Origin: Puia dinghuensis
GTDB lineage: Bacteria > Bacteroidota > Bacteroidia > Chitinophagales > Chitinophagaceae
Reading direction: 5' to 3'
Assembly: GCF_014642875.1 (NCBI RefSeq)
Contig: NZ_BMJC01000005.1
Location: forward strand, 372,001 to 436,000
DNA: 64,000 bases
In this document: piece by piece, positions 28,904-37,784 of the stretch
Numbering within the stretch: position 1 is the first letter of the stretch
Layout of the letters: every line of letters starts with the position of its first letter
The notes under the pieces: model-generated
The model's database searches: none
What the model saw: the letters and a program-made list of their open reading frames with translations, nothing else
What the model was told of the DNA's origin: nothing
Translations under genes and position numbers: made by a program

Positions 28904-29788
28904 ATGCCAGACTCATCCGATAGTTCAACATTGTTATCCGGCATCACCCGGCTCCCCGTGCGAAAGATAGCACCAGACAGCTTCCTGGAGGCAATCGACC
29001 CCGTCGTCATCGAGGAGCCATTGGCCATCCGGCTGCAATTTGGTCCGATCGCCGCGCGACTCGAACAGGACATCTCCATCACGATGCGTACCCCCGGCCA
29101 TGACGAAGAGCTGGCCTTGGGTTTTCTCTTCACCGAAGGCATCCTCCCCGCAACAACAGCCGCATCCACGTCATCCGGCGCCATCCCGGCAAGAACAACC
29201 GTCACCACAACCTCCGGCCCCAACGGAAACACGATCACCGTTTCCCTGCCCGCATCTATCAATCCCGATCTCAGCAAATCGGCTCGCCATTCCTACACCA
29301 GCTCGAGCTGCGGCGTCTGCGGTAAGACATCCCTGGAAGCCCTCAACATCCCCGGAATACCCAACACGCCCGACGATCTATCTATTCCCGCAAGCATCCT
29401 ATACGACCTTCCCGCCCTCTTGCGCGAAGGACAAGACCTCTTCGAGATCACCGGGGGCCTCCATGCCGCAGGGCTGTTCGACCGGCAGGGTCATCTCATC
29501 GCCCTCCGCGAAGACATCGGCCGCCACAACGCCCTCGATAAGGTGATCGGTCACGCCCTGCAACAGCATTGGCTGCCGATGTCAAAAACCATCCTCCTGC
29601 TCAGCGGCCGCGCCTGCTTCGAACTGATCCAAAAAGCAGCCATGGCTGGCATAAGAATAGTAGCAGCTGTAGGTCCGCCCTCGAGCCTGGCCGTTCGGTA
29701 TGCCGAAGAGTCCGGCATCACCCTGGTTGGCTTTTTGCGGCAACAGCGATTCAACATCTATTGCGGCGGCCACCGCATTCGTTTCTAA
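28904..29788 (+). CDS. fdhD: Sulfurtransferase FdhD (molybdenum-cofactor sulfuration)
   Basis: This 294-residue protein transfers sulfur from a cysteine desulfurase to the bis-MGD cofactor of formate-dehydrogenase-type enzymes. The catalytic CxxC is in SSCGVCGKTSLEAL (Cys136, Cys139). Other landmarks are EEPLAIRL, MRTPGHDEELALGFLFTEGI, GGLHAAGLF, REDIGRHNALDKVIG and SGRACFELIQKA. I use the ATG at 28904; a TTG two codons earlier belongs to the promoter-like element. It is followed after 11 bases by the YdeP-type oxidoreductase, its probable client. Confidence 0.96.
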   Translation: MPDSSDSSTLLSGITRLPVRKIAPDSFLEAIDPVVIEEPLAIRLQFGPIAARLEQDISITMRTPGHDEELALGFLFTEGILPATTAASTSSGAIPARTTVTTTSGPNGNTITVSLPASINPDLSKSARHSYTSSSCGVCGKTSLEALNIPGIPNTPDDLSIPASILYDLPALLREGQDLFEITGGLHAAGLFDRQGHLIALREDIGRHNALDKVIGHALQQHWLPMSKTILLLSGRACFELIQKAAMAGIRIVAAVGPPSSLAVRYAEESGITLVGFLRQQRFNIYCGGHRIRF

Positions 29789-29799
29789 AACGTACAACC

Positions 29800-32163
29800 A
29801 TGAGCAAAACAAAACACCCTGACATCGATATCAAACCCGATGGGCACCCCAACGGCCACCCATCTGCCGAGAACCCGGACGACCTCACCGGTCTTCACAC
29901 CGGCAGCATCCGCCATAAAGCCGTCGGACTCCCTGCCATCGTATCCAGCTTCCGCCATGCCATCGGCGAAGCCGGTCTCACCCGCGGCCTCAAAGCTCTT
30001 GCTCATGTCAACCAGAAAGGCGGCTACGACTGCCCCAGCTGCGCCTGGCCGGACCCCGACGACGAACGGTCGGGCTTCGCCGAATACTGCGAGAATGGAG
30101 CCAAGGCCATAGCCGAAGAAGCAACGACAAAAAAGCTAATCCCCGAATTCTTCCAAAAGCATTCCGTCACAGAGCTTGCCAGCCTGACAGACTACCACCT
30201 GGGCAGCCAAGGCCGCATCGCGCAGCCAATGTATTTGCCCAAAGACGCAACCCACTATCAACCCATTTCCTGGGACGAGGCCTTCAGCCTCATTGCTCGC
30301 CACCTCAACGCACTTTCTTCGCCGGATGAAGCCGTCTTCTACACTTCTGGCCGCACCAGCAACGAGGCTGCCTTCCTCTATCAGCTTTTTGCCCGCGAAT
30401 ACGGCACCAATAATCTCCCCGACTGCTCCAATATGTGCCACGAATCCAGCGGCGTAGCCCTCGGTGAATCCCTGGGCCTCGGCAAAGGGTCCGTTACCCT
30501 CGACGACCTTTACCAGGCGGAGGTGATCATCATCATGGGCCAGAACCCTGGTACCAACGCGCCACGCATGCTCACCGCCCTGCAAAAGGCAAAGCACAAC
30601 GGCGCCACCATCATCTCCGTAAACCCACTGCCGGAGACGGGACTGATGGCTTTCAACAATCCGCAACAGGTAAAAGGTATCCTCGGCCTTGCCACTCCAC
30701 TCACCGACCTCTACCTGCCGATAAAGCTCAACGGGGATATGGCCCTGCTACAGGCCATCGAATTATTACTCTGGCTGGAAGAGGAAAAAGCCCCCGGGAC
30801 GGTCTTCGACATGGATTTCATCCATCAGCGCACCACCGGCTACGAAGCCTTCCTCCAACACCTGCAACAGGTATCGCTACCCGATCTATCGGAAGCCTGC
30901 GGCATCCCCATCGCCGATATCGGCAAAGCCGCCAACATCATAAAAGATAAAAAGAAGATCATCTTCTGCTGGGCCATGGGCCTCACCCAACATACCAATG
31001 CCGTGGATTCGATAAAGGAGATCGCCAATCTCCTGCTGCTGAAAGGCAGCATCGGCAAACCCGGCGCCGGCACCTGCCCCGTGCGCGGCCATAGCAATGT
31101 CCAGGGAGATAGAACGATGGGCATCTGGGAAAAACCCACTCCGAAATTCCTGGACTCCATTGAAAAAGTATTCGGCTTCCAGCCACCGCGCAAACATGGG
31201 TATGACGTTGTGAGCGCCATCCGCGCCATGTACGAAGGCAGGGCCTCCGTCTTCTTTGCTATGGGCGGCAATTTCCTCTCCGCCACTCCCGACACGGAGT
31301 ACACCGCGGAAGCCCTTCGCCGCTGTCGCCTTACCGTACAGGTGTCGACAAAGCTCAATCGCAGTCACCTCGTACACGGCGAAGAGGCCCTCATCCTTCC
31401 CTGCCTGGCCCGCAGCGATCGCGACTTCACCGGCGACCGCGAACAATTTGTCTCCTGCGAAAATTCGATGGGTGTCGTCCAGTCCTCCAAAGGCGTGTTG
31501 CAGCCCGTTTCATCTCACTTGCTCAGCGAACCCGCCATCGTCTGCCATCTGGCCAAAGCCACACTAAAGGCAAGGCCAGGGGCGACCAAGGTCAACTGGG
31601 ATGCCTACCTGCAGGACTATGACTTTATCCGTGATGCAATCGAAAGCACCATCCCGGGCTTCGACCATTACAATAAGCGGGTACGTGAACCAGGTGGCTT
31701 TTACCTGCCCAACGCACCCCGTGAAGGGAAATTCAATACTCCGGACGGAAAAGCACAGTTCAACATCGCATCACCCGCAACCATCGCTCTCGAACCGGGA
31801 CAGCTCATGATGATGACCATTCGCAGTCACGATCAGTTCAATACTACCATCTATGGGCTCGACGATCGTTATCGTGGCGTCTTCAACGAACGGCGCGTCA
31901 TCTTCCTCAACCAGGAAGATATGCACCAACAGGGTCTTCAGCCCCGTGACATCGTAGATATTTATAATGATTATGGCGGCACGCGTCGCATCGCTCATCG
32001 CTTTGTCGTCATCCCCTATCCCATCCCAAGGCAATGCGCCGCCACCTACTACCCCGAGACGAATGTCCTCGTCCCCATCGACAGCGTTGCGCAAAAAAGC
32101 AATACCCCCGTGTCTAAACTGATCCTCATCCGTCTCCAAAAATCGTCTACTCCACTCCCTTAA
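29800..32163 (+). CDS. FdhF/YdeP-family molybdopterin oxidoreductase
   Basis: This 787-residue enzyme starts at the ATG at 29800, 11 bases after fdhD; the longer frame to 29569 overlaps fdhD and is spurious. The N-terminal motif DCPSCAWPDPD (77-87) is typical of YdeP and replaces the four-cysteine iron-sulfur motif of standard formate dehydrogenases. LPDCSNMCHESSG places Cys213 where the selenocysteine Mo ligand of formate dehydrogenase H lies. The C-terminal molybdopterin-binding domain is complete (MTIRSHDQFNTTIYG, then INQED-like and CAATYYPETNVLVP segments). YdeP is linked to acid resistance in E. coli; its substrate is unknown. No signal peptide is present, so it is cytoplasmic. Confidence 0.92.
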   Translation: MSKTKHPDIDIKPDGHPNGHPSAENPDDLTGLHTGSIRHKAVGLPAIVSSFRHAIGEAGLTRGLKALAHVNQKGGYDCPSCAWPDPDDERSGFAEYCENGAKAIAEEATTKKLIPEFFQKHSVTELASLTDYHLGSQGRIAQPMYLPKDATHYQPISWDEAFSLIARHLNALSSPDEAVFYTSGRTSNEAAFLYQLFAREYGTNNLPDCSNMCHESSGVALGESLGLGKGSVTLDDLYQAEVIIIMGQNPGTNAPRMLTALQKAKHNGATIISVNPLPETGLMAFNNPQQVKGILGLATPLTDLYLPIKLNGDMALLQAIELLLWLEEEKAPGTVFDMDFIHQRTTGYEAFLQHLQQVSLPDLSEACGIPIADIGKAANIIKDKKKIIFCWAMGLTQHTNAVDSIKEIANLLLLKGSIGKPGAGTCPVRGHSNVQGDRTMGIWEKPTPKFLDSIEKVFGFQPPRKHGYDVVSAIRAMYEGRASVFFAMGGNFLSATPDTEYTAEALRRCRLTVQVSTKLNRSHLVHGEEALILPCLARSDRDFTGDREQFVSCENSMGVVQSSKGVLQPVSSHLLSEPAIVCHLAKATLKARPGATKVNWDAYLQDYDFIRDAIESTIPGFDHYNKRVREPGGFYLPNAPREGKFNTPDGKAQFNIASPATIALEPGQLMMMTIRSHDQFNTTIYGLDDRYRGVFNERRVIFLNQEDMHQQGLQPRDIVDIYNDYGGTRRIAHRFVVIPYPIPRQCAATYYPETNVLVPIDSVAQKSNTPVSKLILIRLQKSSTPLP

Positions 32164-33052
32164 CCTCCATCCTCAATACATAAACTCCCTCCGATGCAGT
32201 GATAAAAAGCGTCTTCCTGTCCTTCCCGCCAAAGCAGAGGTTCGCTGTCCACTTCTCCGGAACGGCAATATGCGCGATCTTCTTTCCCTGCGGGTCATAT
32301 ACCGTCACCCCGTCTCCCGTCAGGTAGACATTCCCACGCGCGTCCAGCGTCATGCCATCGGAGCCTTGTGAACAGAACAGTCGCCGATCCGACAACTGCC
32401 CGTCCGGACCTATAGTATACACATACGTCTTCCAATCCCCGATGTCTGCCACATAAAGCAACCGTCCATCCGGCGTACCCACGATCCCGTTAGGCTTGCG
32501 GATATCGGCTGCCGCCACCACAGGCTGCTTCGCGCCATGCGGCAGATAGTATACTTTTTCCCCATCCAGATCGGAATGCGTCCGCGTCCAGTAAGGCCGT
32601 TGGTAATACGGGTCAGTAAAATAGATACCTCTCCGGGCATCGATCCACAGGTCGTTCGGCCCATTAAGCCGATGCCCGCCGAGATCCCGCAACAGCACTT
32701 TCACCTTTTTATCCTTACCGATCGACCACAGCTGCTCATTTTCATCCGCACAGGTCACCAGCCGGCCGTCACGATCGAAATACATCCCGTTCGATCTGCC
32801 TGCACTATCCATAAAAATGACAAGCTTTCCAGCCAGGGTATACTCCCATATCTTGTTATTCGGCTGATCGGTAAAAAAAATATTCCCCGCCCGGTCTACC
32901 GACGCACCTTCTGTAAAAGCAAACTGGTGTGACACCAGCGTCGGACTCATCGCACCTTCAGCAACGACATGCCCCGAATCAAAAGCAGGCGCCTGCGCAT
33001 TCACTCTTCCCAACACCAAAAGGCCCACAACCAAAGCAAATAGATACCGCAT
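32147..33052 (-). CDS. SMP-30/gluconolactonase-family secreted hydrolase
   Basis: This 301-residue six-bladed beta-propeller has a signal peptide (about 1-20). The divalent-metal residues of the SMP-30 family fall at expected positions: FTEGA (Glu49), GPNDLWID (Asn133), KPNGI (Asn188) and GSDGMTLD (Asp232). Such enzymes hydrolyse sugar lactones or related esters. Its 3' end overlaps the convergent ydeP-like gene by 17 bases. A 35-codon open frame lies 25 bases upstream, and the MarR gene is divergent beyond it, so it is a plausible target of that regulator. Confidence 0.9.
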   Translation of the reverse strand: MRYLFALVVGLLVLGRVNAQAPAFDSGHVVAEGAMSPTLVSHQFAFTEGASVDRAGNIFFTDQPNNKIWEYTLAGKLVIFMDSAGRSNGMYFDRDGRLVTCADENEQLWSIGKDKKVKVLLRDLGGHRLNGPNDLWIDARRGIYFTDPYYQRPYWTRTHSDLDGEKVYYLPHGAKQPVVAAADIRKPNGIVGTPDGRLLYVADIGDWKTYVYTIGPDGQLSDRRLFCSQGSDGMTLDARGNVYLTGDGVTVYDPQGKKIAHIAVPEKWTANLCFGGKDRKTLFITASEGVYVLRMEVKGVE

Positions 33053-33077
33053 AAAGGTTATTTTTTCACAAGATAAA

Positions 33078-33185
33078 TCATCCCAACATCCGCTTCAGGA
33101 AGGCGCCCAGCATGTTCAATAGAAATACCCGCCACTTCCAGTCGATACTCAAAAAAAGCAACAGGATCAAGGTAATATCACGCAT
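33078..33185 (-). CDS. Possible small hydrophobic peptide (35 residues)
   Basis: On the minus strand an ATG at 33183-33185 opens a 35-codon frame ending TGA at 33078-33080. The peptide begins MRDITLILLLFLSIDWKW, then VFLLNMLGAFLKRMLG, giving a short hydrophobic stretch and a cationic amphipathic end. It fits a single-pass membrane peptide. The gene would lie 25 bases upstream of the SMP-30 gene, and the palindrome at 33191-33202 sits 5 bases before its start codon. I recognise no family, and chance cannot be excluded for so short a frame. Without it the stretch 33053-33289 has no gene. Confidence 0.4.
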   Translation of the reverse strand: MRDITLILLLFLSIDWKWRVFLLNMLGAFLKRMLG

Positions 33186-33190
33186 ATTAT

Positions 33191-33256
33191 AACAATTTTG
33201 TTCTAATTCAGCCCTAAACTAAACAATTTCGCTCTAATAATAAAACATTTTTGTTT
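33191..33256. promoter_or_regulatory. Operator-like repeats in the divergent MarR/SMP-30 intergenic region
   Basis: Three related AT-rich elements lie between the small ORF and marR. AACAATTTTGTT (33191-33202) is a near-palindrome (AACAA-N2-TTGTT). AACAATTTCGCTCTAAT (33222-33238) is a direct copy of the first with a degenerate right half. AAACATTTTTGTTT (33243-33256) is a second near-palindrome (AAACA-N4-TGTTT). MarR proteins bind 12-20 bp palindromes in divergent promoters, so these are candidate sites for autoregulation and control of the SMP-30 side. The assignment to this MarR is inference. Confidence 0.5.
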
Positions 33257-33289
33257 AATTTTTTCTTACCTTACATCAAAATTGTTGCA

Positions 33290-33943
33290 ATGGCCGGCAT
33301 CGCCACCTCTGTAATCCCTTTATTATCAGCATGGGAGAAATATATCAATGAGCACCCAAACGGCGACATGCCAGGATTCGCCCGTTGGGTCCTCGCACAA
33401 CAACCAACCCAGACGCCTCAACAAGCCCAACCTCCCGCCACCCCACCGGAAACCCTAACCTTCCCCCCCGCTCCTACCCTCCCTACAACCGCCCACCTCG
33501 GCCTCCTAATCGATCGCCTTCACCGGTTCCTGGGTCTGCGCTCAAAGCCCATCATAAAATCCCTCGGCTTCACAAAACCTATGGAATTTGCCCTGGTCGC
33601 TTACGTCGCCATCCTCGATCACCCCAATAAAAAACAGCTCTGCCAGCAACTGCTCATCGAAAACTCCACCGGTGTCGAGGTCACCAGGCGCATGGCTAAG
33701 AAAGGGATAATCGCCGAAGAACCCAACCCCAACGACCGCCGCTCGGCCCGCCTCAGCATCACCGAAAAGGGGAAAAAATTGCTCATGAAGGGAAGCGAAC
33801 CGTTCACCACGATGCACACGACCTTCTTCGAGGCCCTCACCGGCGAAGAACAAAAACAGCTCGTCACCCTGCTCAGCCGCATCAACCAGTACCAGTCCGC
33901 CCGGCTCAACGACATCCCCGATTTAGCTGGAATAGCCCCGTGA
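33290..33943 (+). CDS. MarR-family transcriptional regulator
   Basis: This 217-residue winged-helix regulator starts at the ATG at 33290; the longer frame begins in the operator region with TTG and is unlikely. The DNA-binding core spans about 85-190: KPMEFALVAYVAILDHPNKKQLCQQLLIENSTGVEVTRRMAKKG is split across the helix-turn-helix, with the wing NPNDRRSARLSITEKG carrying the conserved DxR motif. The first 80 residues are longer than usual and contain a Pro/Gln-rich linker (about 44-66). It is divergent from the small ORF and SMP-30 gene, with three operator-like repeats between. Confidence 0.88.
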   Translation: MAGIATSVIPLLSAWEKYINEHPNGDMPGFARWVLAQQPTQTPQQAQPPATPPETLTFPPAPTLPTTAHLGLLIDRLHRFLGLRSKPIIKSLGFTKPMEFALVAYVAILDHPNKKQLCQQLLIENSTGVEVTRRMAKKGIIAEEPNPNDRRSARLSITEKGKKLLMKGSEPFTTMHTTFFEALTGEEQKQLVTLLSRINQYQSARLNDIPDLAGIAP

Positions 33944-33999
33944 TTTTTATATCTTTATAGTAGGTAAAAACCCCTACGTCGGTGCTAAACAGAGGAATC

Positions 34000-36900
34000 A
34001 TGACACTCGGCCTGCTGGTCCTCTACACCCTCCCCTTTGCGGTGATCGCACAGGGCATACCTCATTTTGTTGAAAAACTCACCACTGCGGAAGGCCTCAG
34101 CAGCAACATCATCACCGATCTCGTCCAGGACGACAACGGTTTCCTTTGGATCGCCACCCCCGACGGACTCACTCGCTTCGACGGCACAGAGACCATTCAC
34201 TACCCCGAGGGCGCCAATTCCCTTCCACACAGCTATGTCTACTGCCTGAAAAAACTCCCGGGCCACTATCTGGCCATCGGCACCCAGGCCGGGCTTAGCT
34301 TTTACAACGAGACCACCGGCGCCTTTCAGAATTTCTACTCTCATCACCAGCCTCCACTCGATCTCTACAATAACATGATCATACAGTTGGAGACAGACGC
34401 ACACGGCAATTGCTGGGCTGCCTCGAACAACTGTATCTACATCTTCAATCCGCAACACAAACTAAAGAAGATCATCTGCTCCCCCTTCACCGTGACAACA
34501 GCCCTTAGAGAAAGGATCAGCTTCGTAAGACAGATACTCCCCCTCTCAAGTGGCGATGTCCTTCTCCACTTGTACAACGGCTGGACCCGCTTTTCGATAT
34601 CAGCGGATACCCTTCTCCCCTTTCGACAACGACCGGCCTTCCTGCCAAAGGTCTCGGAGTCCTTTCTGATCAACCATACCTTCAAAATATTCGACAAACA
34701 TGTTATTACCATCCCATCGGGCAAAGACAGCCTGATCATCTTCGATGAGACCGGCCGGGAAGAAAGCAGTTGCTACTTCCCCTATAACAAGTACCCCTAC
34801 ATCTTCTGGTCGCAGCAGATCATCCCCCTCGACTCGACCCATCTCCTGCTCCTTTTCCACAACGACGGCCTGGTCATCATACCGGTGCACTGGCAATCAG
34901 GTATACCCCTTCTCTCGCCGCTCTCACCCATGCTCTTTGACGGCGCTAAATACAAGACGGCTCTGCGCGACGACCAGGGCAACTGGTGGCTGGCTACGAC
35001 AAATGAAGGACTCCAAAAGATCTCCCCGTCCCACCAGTATTTCACCGGAACGACCCTCATCGACCAGCAATCCCGAAACCCCATCCGCTATGAGGTCACC
35101 TCCCTCATCCGCCAGGGTCGCCGCTTGTGGGTCTCCACCTATGGGAATGGCTTCTTTGATATCGATCTCTCCACCGGGCATCAATCCCAGCACCAGTTGA
35201 CAGCTACAGGCGACGGGAGGTGGGCAAACTTCGTCTGGAACATCACCCAACAGGAGAAGGACACCTTATGGCTCGGCACGCAGATTGGCCTGTTCTGGTA
35301 CAACCTCTCCACGGGGAAGCATGGCCGCCTTCCTAACCGATCAGGAAAGCCACCAATCCTCGACTCGGTCGCCATCACGACCCAGTTCCTGGACAGCCAT
35401 GGCCTCCTTTGGATGGGTCTCGGCAAAGGCATGGGCCTCTGCTGCTACGACCGGCAAAGCCGCCTGTTCACCTGGTATCCGGGCAATACCGCCGGCGCCT
35501 ACCCGCTGCGATATCCCACCGGTGTCACCGAAGACGGTAAGGGCAACCTTTGGTTTACCAACGACGCCAGCAACCAGCTCGTCCAATGGAACCGCCAGAC
35601 CCGCCAATTCACCGTCATTTCCGTTCCCTATACCGCACAAAAACACATCGGCGGCCTCGGGGCCATTTGTTGTCAGGCCGATTCCATCCTGTGGCTGGGC
35701 GACATCACGGGCGGCCTGATTAGATTCAACACCCGCGACCACACGGCATCCCTCTACAACCAGGACAACGGCCTGAGCAATTGCCACATCAGCGACATTT
35801 ATGCCGATCGCCAGAAACGGCTTTGGCTCGTAACGGAAGGCGGTCTCGTCTGCTTCGATCCACGACGGACCACCTTTACCAACTACTCGACAAAAGACGG
35901 CCTGCCGGTAAGCTACCCGACCGCCAATTTCTTATACGACCCGCAGGACAGCTGTCTCTACACCGGCGGTCATGGCAGCTATTTCTATTTCAACCCGGAC
36001 AAGGCCTTCCCCGGCCGATCGGCAAAACGGATATTCATCACCGATATGCGGGTCAACGGCGCCCCCTGGCCGCTCAACCAGGCGGAACCCGCCGTCTTTC
36101 GTTCGCAGCAAAACGATATCACCATCCAATACGCCGCCGTCGATCTCAGCGACGGCCCCTCCACCCGTTATGCTTACCGCCTCATCGGAGCCGACACGGG
36201 ATGGATGACGGCCGGAAAGCAGCGCCAGATCAATTTCAGTCACCTCCCGCCCGGCCACTATACTTTCCAGGTGCAGGCCGTCGACGGAAACGATACCGCA
36301 AACGCACCGGTAGCCGGCATCAGCTTCCGCATCGATCCGCCCTTTACCCGGACTGCCGGCTTCTATATCCTCCTGCTCCTCGTCACTGCAACGGCAATCC
36401 TCATCCTCTACCGCTATCGGTCGAGACAGTTGAACCGCACCCGGCAGATCCGCAGTGAGATATCCCGCAACCTCCACGACGAGGTAGGCGCCAACCTCAC
36501 CGATATCAGCATCAGCAGCCTGCTGGCGCAACGGCAGCTACACGACGAAGCATCGGTCAACAGGATCCTCGAACGCATCTACCAGGACAGCCAACTGGTA
36601 TCGGAATCCATGCGCGACATCGTCTGGAGCATCAACCCCGACATCGACACCCTCGGCGAAGCCCTGCCACGAATGTTGCACTATGCCTCCAGCCTGCTGG
36701 AAGCAAACTGCATCGAGCTGCAGGCAGAGATCGCCCCGGAAGTGGAACGCCTCCACCTGACGATGAAACAGCGCCGTGATGTTTACCTCATCTTCAAAGA
36801 AGCGATCAACAACATGGTCCGGCATTCCAAAGCCACATGCGCCATCGTCAAGTTTTATCTCTCCGGCAAAGCCTTGATCATGAAGATCGCCGACAACGGC

Positions 36901-37038
36901 GCCGGCTTCGACCCGATGACCCCCACGACAAACAACGGCTTGAAGAATATGCACGAAAGGGCCCGGCAACACCGGTGGAAACTGGAGATCAATTCCCGCC
37001 CCCAATACGGGACAACCATCATCCTGAATACCGCCTAG
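34000..37038 (+). CDS. Sensor histidine kinase with Reg_prop/Y_Y_Y periplasmic sensor
   Basis: This inner-membrane kinase of about 1012 residues starts at the ATG at 34000, giving a signal peptide ending VIAQ; a GTG at 33982 is possible. The periplasmic part is a two-propeller Reg_prop sensor (NIITDLVQDDNGFLWIATPDGL and later repeats) followed by a Y_Y_Y domain (near SHLPPGHYTFQVQAVDGN). One membrane helix lies at about 788-809. The cytoplasmic part is HisKA_3 with SRNLHDEVGANL (His826) and an HATPase (MKIADNGAGFD, NGLKNMHERARQH). Unlike the hybrid HTCS proteins of gut Bacteroides, it lacks receiver and AraC domains; the partner is the separate regulator 51 bases downstream. Confidence 0.93.
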   Translation: MTLGLLVLYTLPFAVIAQGIPHFVEKLTTAEGLSSNIITDLVQDDNGFLWIATPDGLTRFDGTETIHYPEGANSLPHSYVYCLKKLPGHYLAIGTQAGLSFYNETTGAFQNFYSHHQPPLDLYNNMIIQLETDAHGNCWAASNNCIYIFNPQHKLKKIICSPFTVTTALRERISFVRQILPLSSGDVLLHLYNGWTRFSISADTLLPFRQRPAFLPKVSESFLINHTFKIFDKHVITIPSGKDSLIIFDETGREESSCYFPYNKYPYIFWSQQIIPLDSTHLLLLFHNDGLVIIPVHWQSGIPLLSPLSPMLFDGAKYKTALRDDQGNWWLATTNEGLQKISPSHQYFTGTTLIDQQSRNPIRYEVTSLIRQGRRLWVSTYGNGFFDIDLSTGHQSQHQLTATGDGRWANFVWNITQQEKDTLWLGTQIGLFWYNLSTGKHGRLPNRSGKPPILDSVAITTQFLDSHGLLWMGLGKGMGLCCYDRQSRLFTWYPGNTAGAYPLRYPTGVTEDGKGNLWFTNDASNQLVQWNRQTRQFTVISVPYTAQKHIGGLGAICCQADSILWLGDITGGLIRFNTRDHTASLYNQDNGLSNCHISDIYADRQKRLWLVTEGGLVCFDPRRTTFTNYSTKDGLPVSYPTANFLYDPQDSCLYTGGHGSYFYFNPDKAFPGRSAKRIFITDMRVNGAPWPLNQAEPAVFRSQQNDITIQYAAVDLSDGPSTRYAYRLIGADTGWMTAGKQRQINFSHLPPGHYTFQVQAVDGNDTANAPVAGISFRIDPPFTRTAGFYILLLLVTATAILILYRYRSRQLNRTRQIRSEISRNLHDEVGANLTDISISSLLAQRQLHDEASVNRILERIYQDSQLVSESMRDIVWSINPDIDTLGEALPRMLHYASSLLEANCIELQAEIAPEVERLHLTMKQRRDVYLIFKEAINNMVRHSKATCAIVKFYLSGKALIMKIADNGAGFDPMTPTTNNGLKNMHERARQHRWKLEINSRPQYGTTIILNTA

Positions 37039-37089
37039 CATAAATATGCTATTGACCGGCGATCATCCGGCCTTAATTTTAGAGAACCT

Positions 37090-37722
37090 ATGGCCATAAG
37101 TATTGCGATCTTCGAAGATAATTCCAGGCTGCGCGAATCGCTGACGGTTTTGTTAAGCGGAGTGGAAGGCTATACCGTATGCGGCAGCTATGAGAATTGC
37201 GCCCACGCCGCCCGCATCATCCAGGAACATCTCCCCGATGTGGTCATCATGGACATCGATATGCCAGGAGTGGACGGCATCGAAGGGCTGCGCATCATCA
37301 AAGAACAGCGGCCTGAGACCTATATCATCATGCATACGGTGCTGGAAGACGACGAGCGCCTCTTCCAATGCCTCTGTGGCGGAGCCAACGGCTACATCCT
37401 CAAAAACACCTCCTTTGTCCAACTCCTGGAAGCCATCGAGAACGTACTCCATGGCGGCGCCCCGCTCTCGCCGGTCATCGCCAAAAAGGTGCTGCAGTTC
37501 TTCCGTCCCGTCAACCCCGGCCGCATACAATACCACCTTTCCGAACGCGAGAAAGAAGTACTGAAATATCTTGTAAAAGGCTACAGCTATAAAATGATCG
37601 CCGGTCATTGCCATATCAGTCTCGACACCGTAAGGGGTCACATCCGCAACATCTATTCCAAATTACACGTCAACTGCGGCCGCGAGGCCGTATCCAAGGC
37701 ACTTCGGGATAACATCCTGTGA
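37090..37722 (+). CDS. LuxR/NarL-type response regulator
   Basis: This 210-residue regulator has a receiver domain (acidic FEDN at about 8-11, phospho-acceptor Asp55 in VVIMDIDMPGVDG, switch Thr in MHTV, Lys in LKNTS). It has a C-terminal LuxR helix-turn-helix (LSEREKEVLKYLVKGYSYKMIA, then SLDTVRGHIRNIYSKL). It forms a two-component system with the kinase 51 bases upstream. The Tat/DsrE-like and cytochrome genes follow 62 bases downstream on the same strand and are possible targets or operon members. Confidence 0.95.
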   Translation: MAISIAIFEDNSRLRESLTVLLSGVEGYTVCGSYENCAHAARIIQEHLPDVVIMDIDMPGVDGIEGLRIIKEQRPETYIIMHTVLEDDERLFQCLCGGANGYILKNTSFVQLLEAIENVLHGGAPLSPVIAKKVLQFFRPVNPGRIQYHLSEREKEVLKYLVKGYSYKMIAGHCHISLDTVRGHIRNIYSKLHVNCGREAVSKALRDNIL

Positions 37723-37784
37723 ACAGCATCATCATGCCATTGACGCTCTCTGGTCACGCCCCTAATTTTACGCGAAAAGCTACT

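Noticed and set aside
29569-29799. Upstream extension of the YdeP-like gene into fdhD
   Set aside because: The extension overlaps the conserved FdhD C-terminus in another frame; the ATG at 29800 follows the fdhD stop by 11 bases.
34000-37722. Hybrid two-component system (HTCS) controlling a polysaccharide locus
   Set aside because: The kinase ends after the HATPase domain and the receiver with a LuxR domain is a separate gene; no AraC domain is present.
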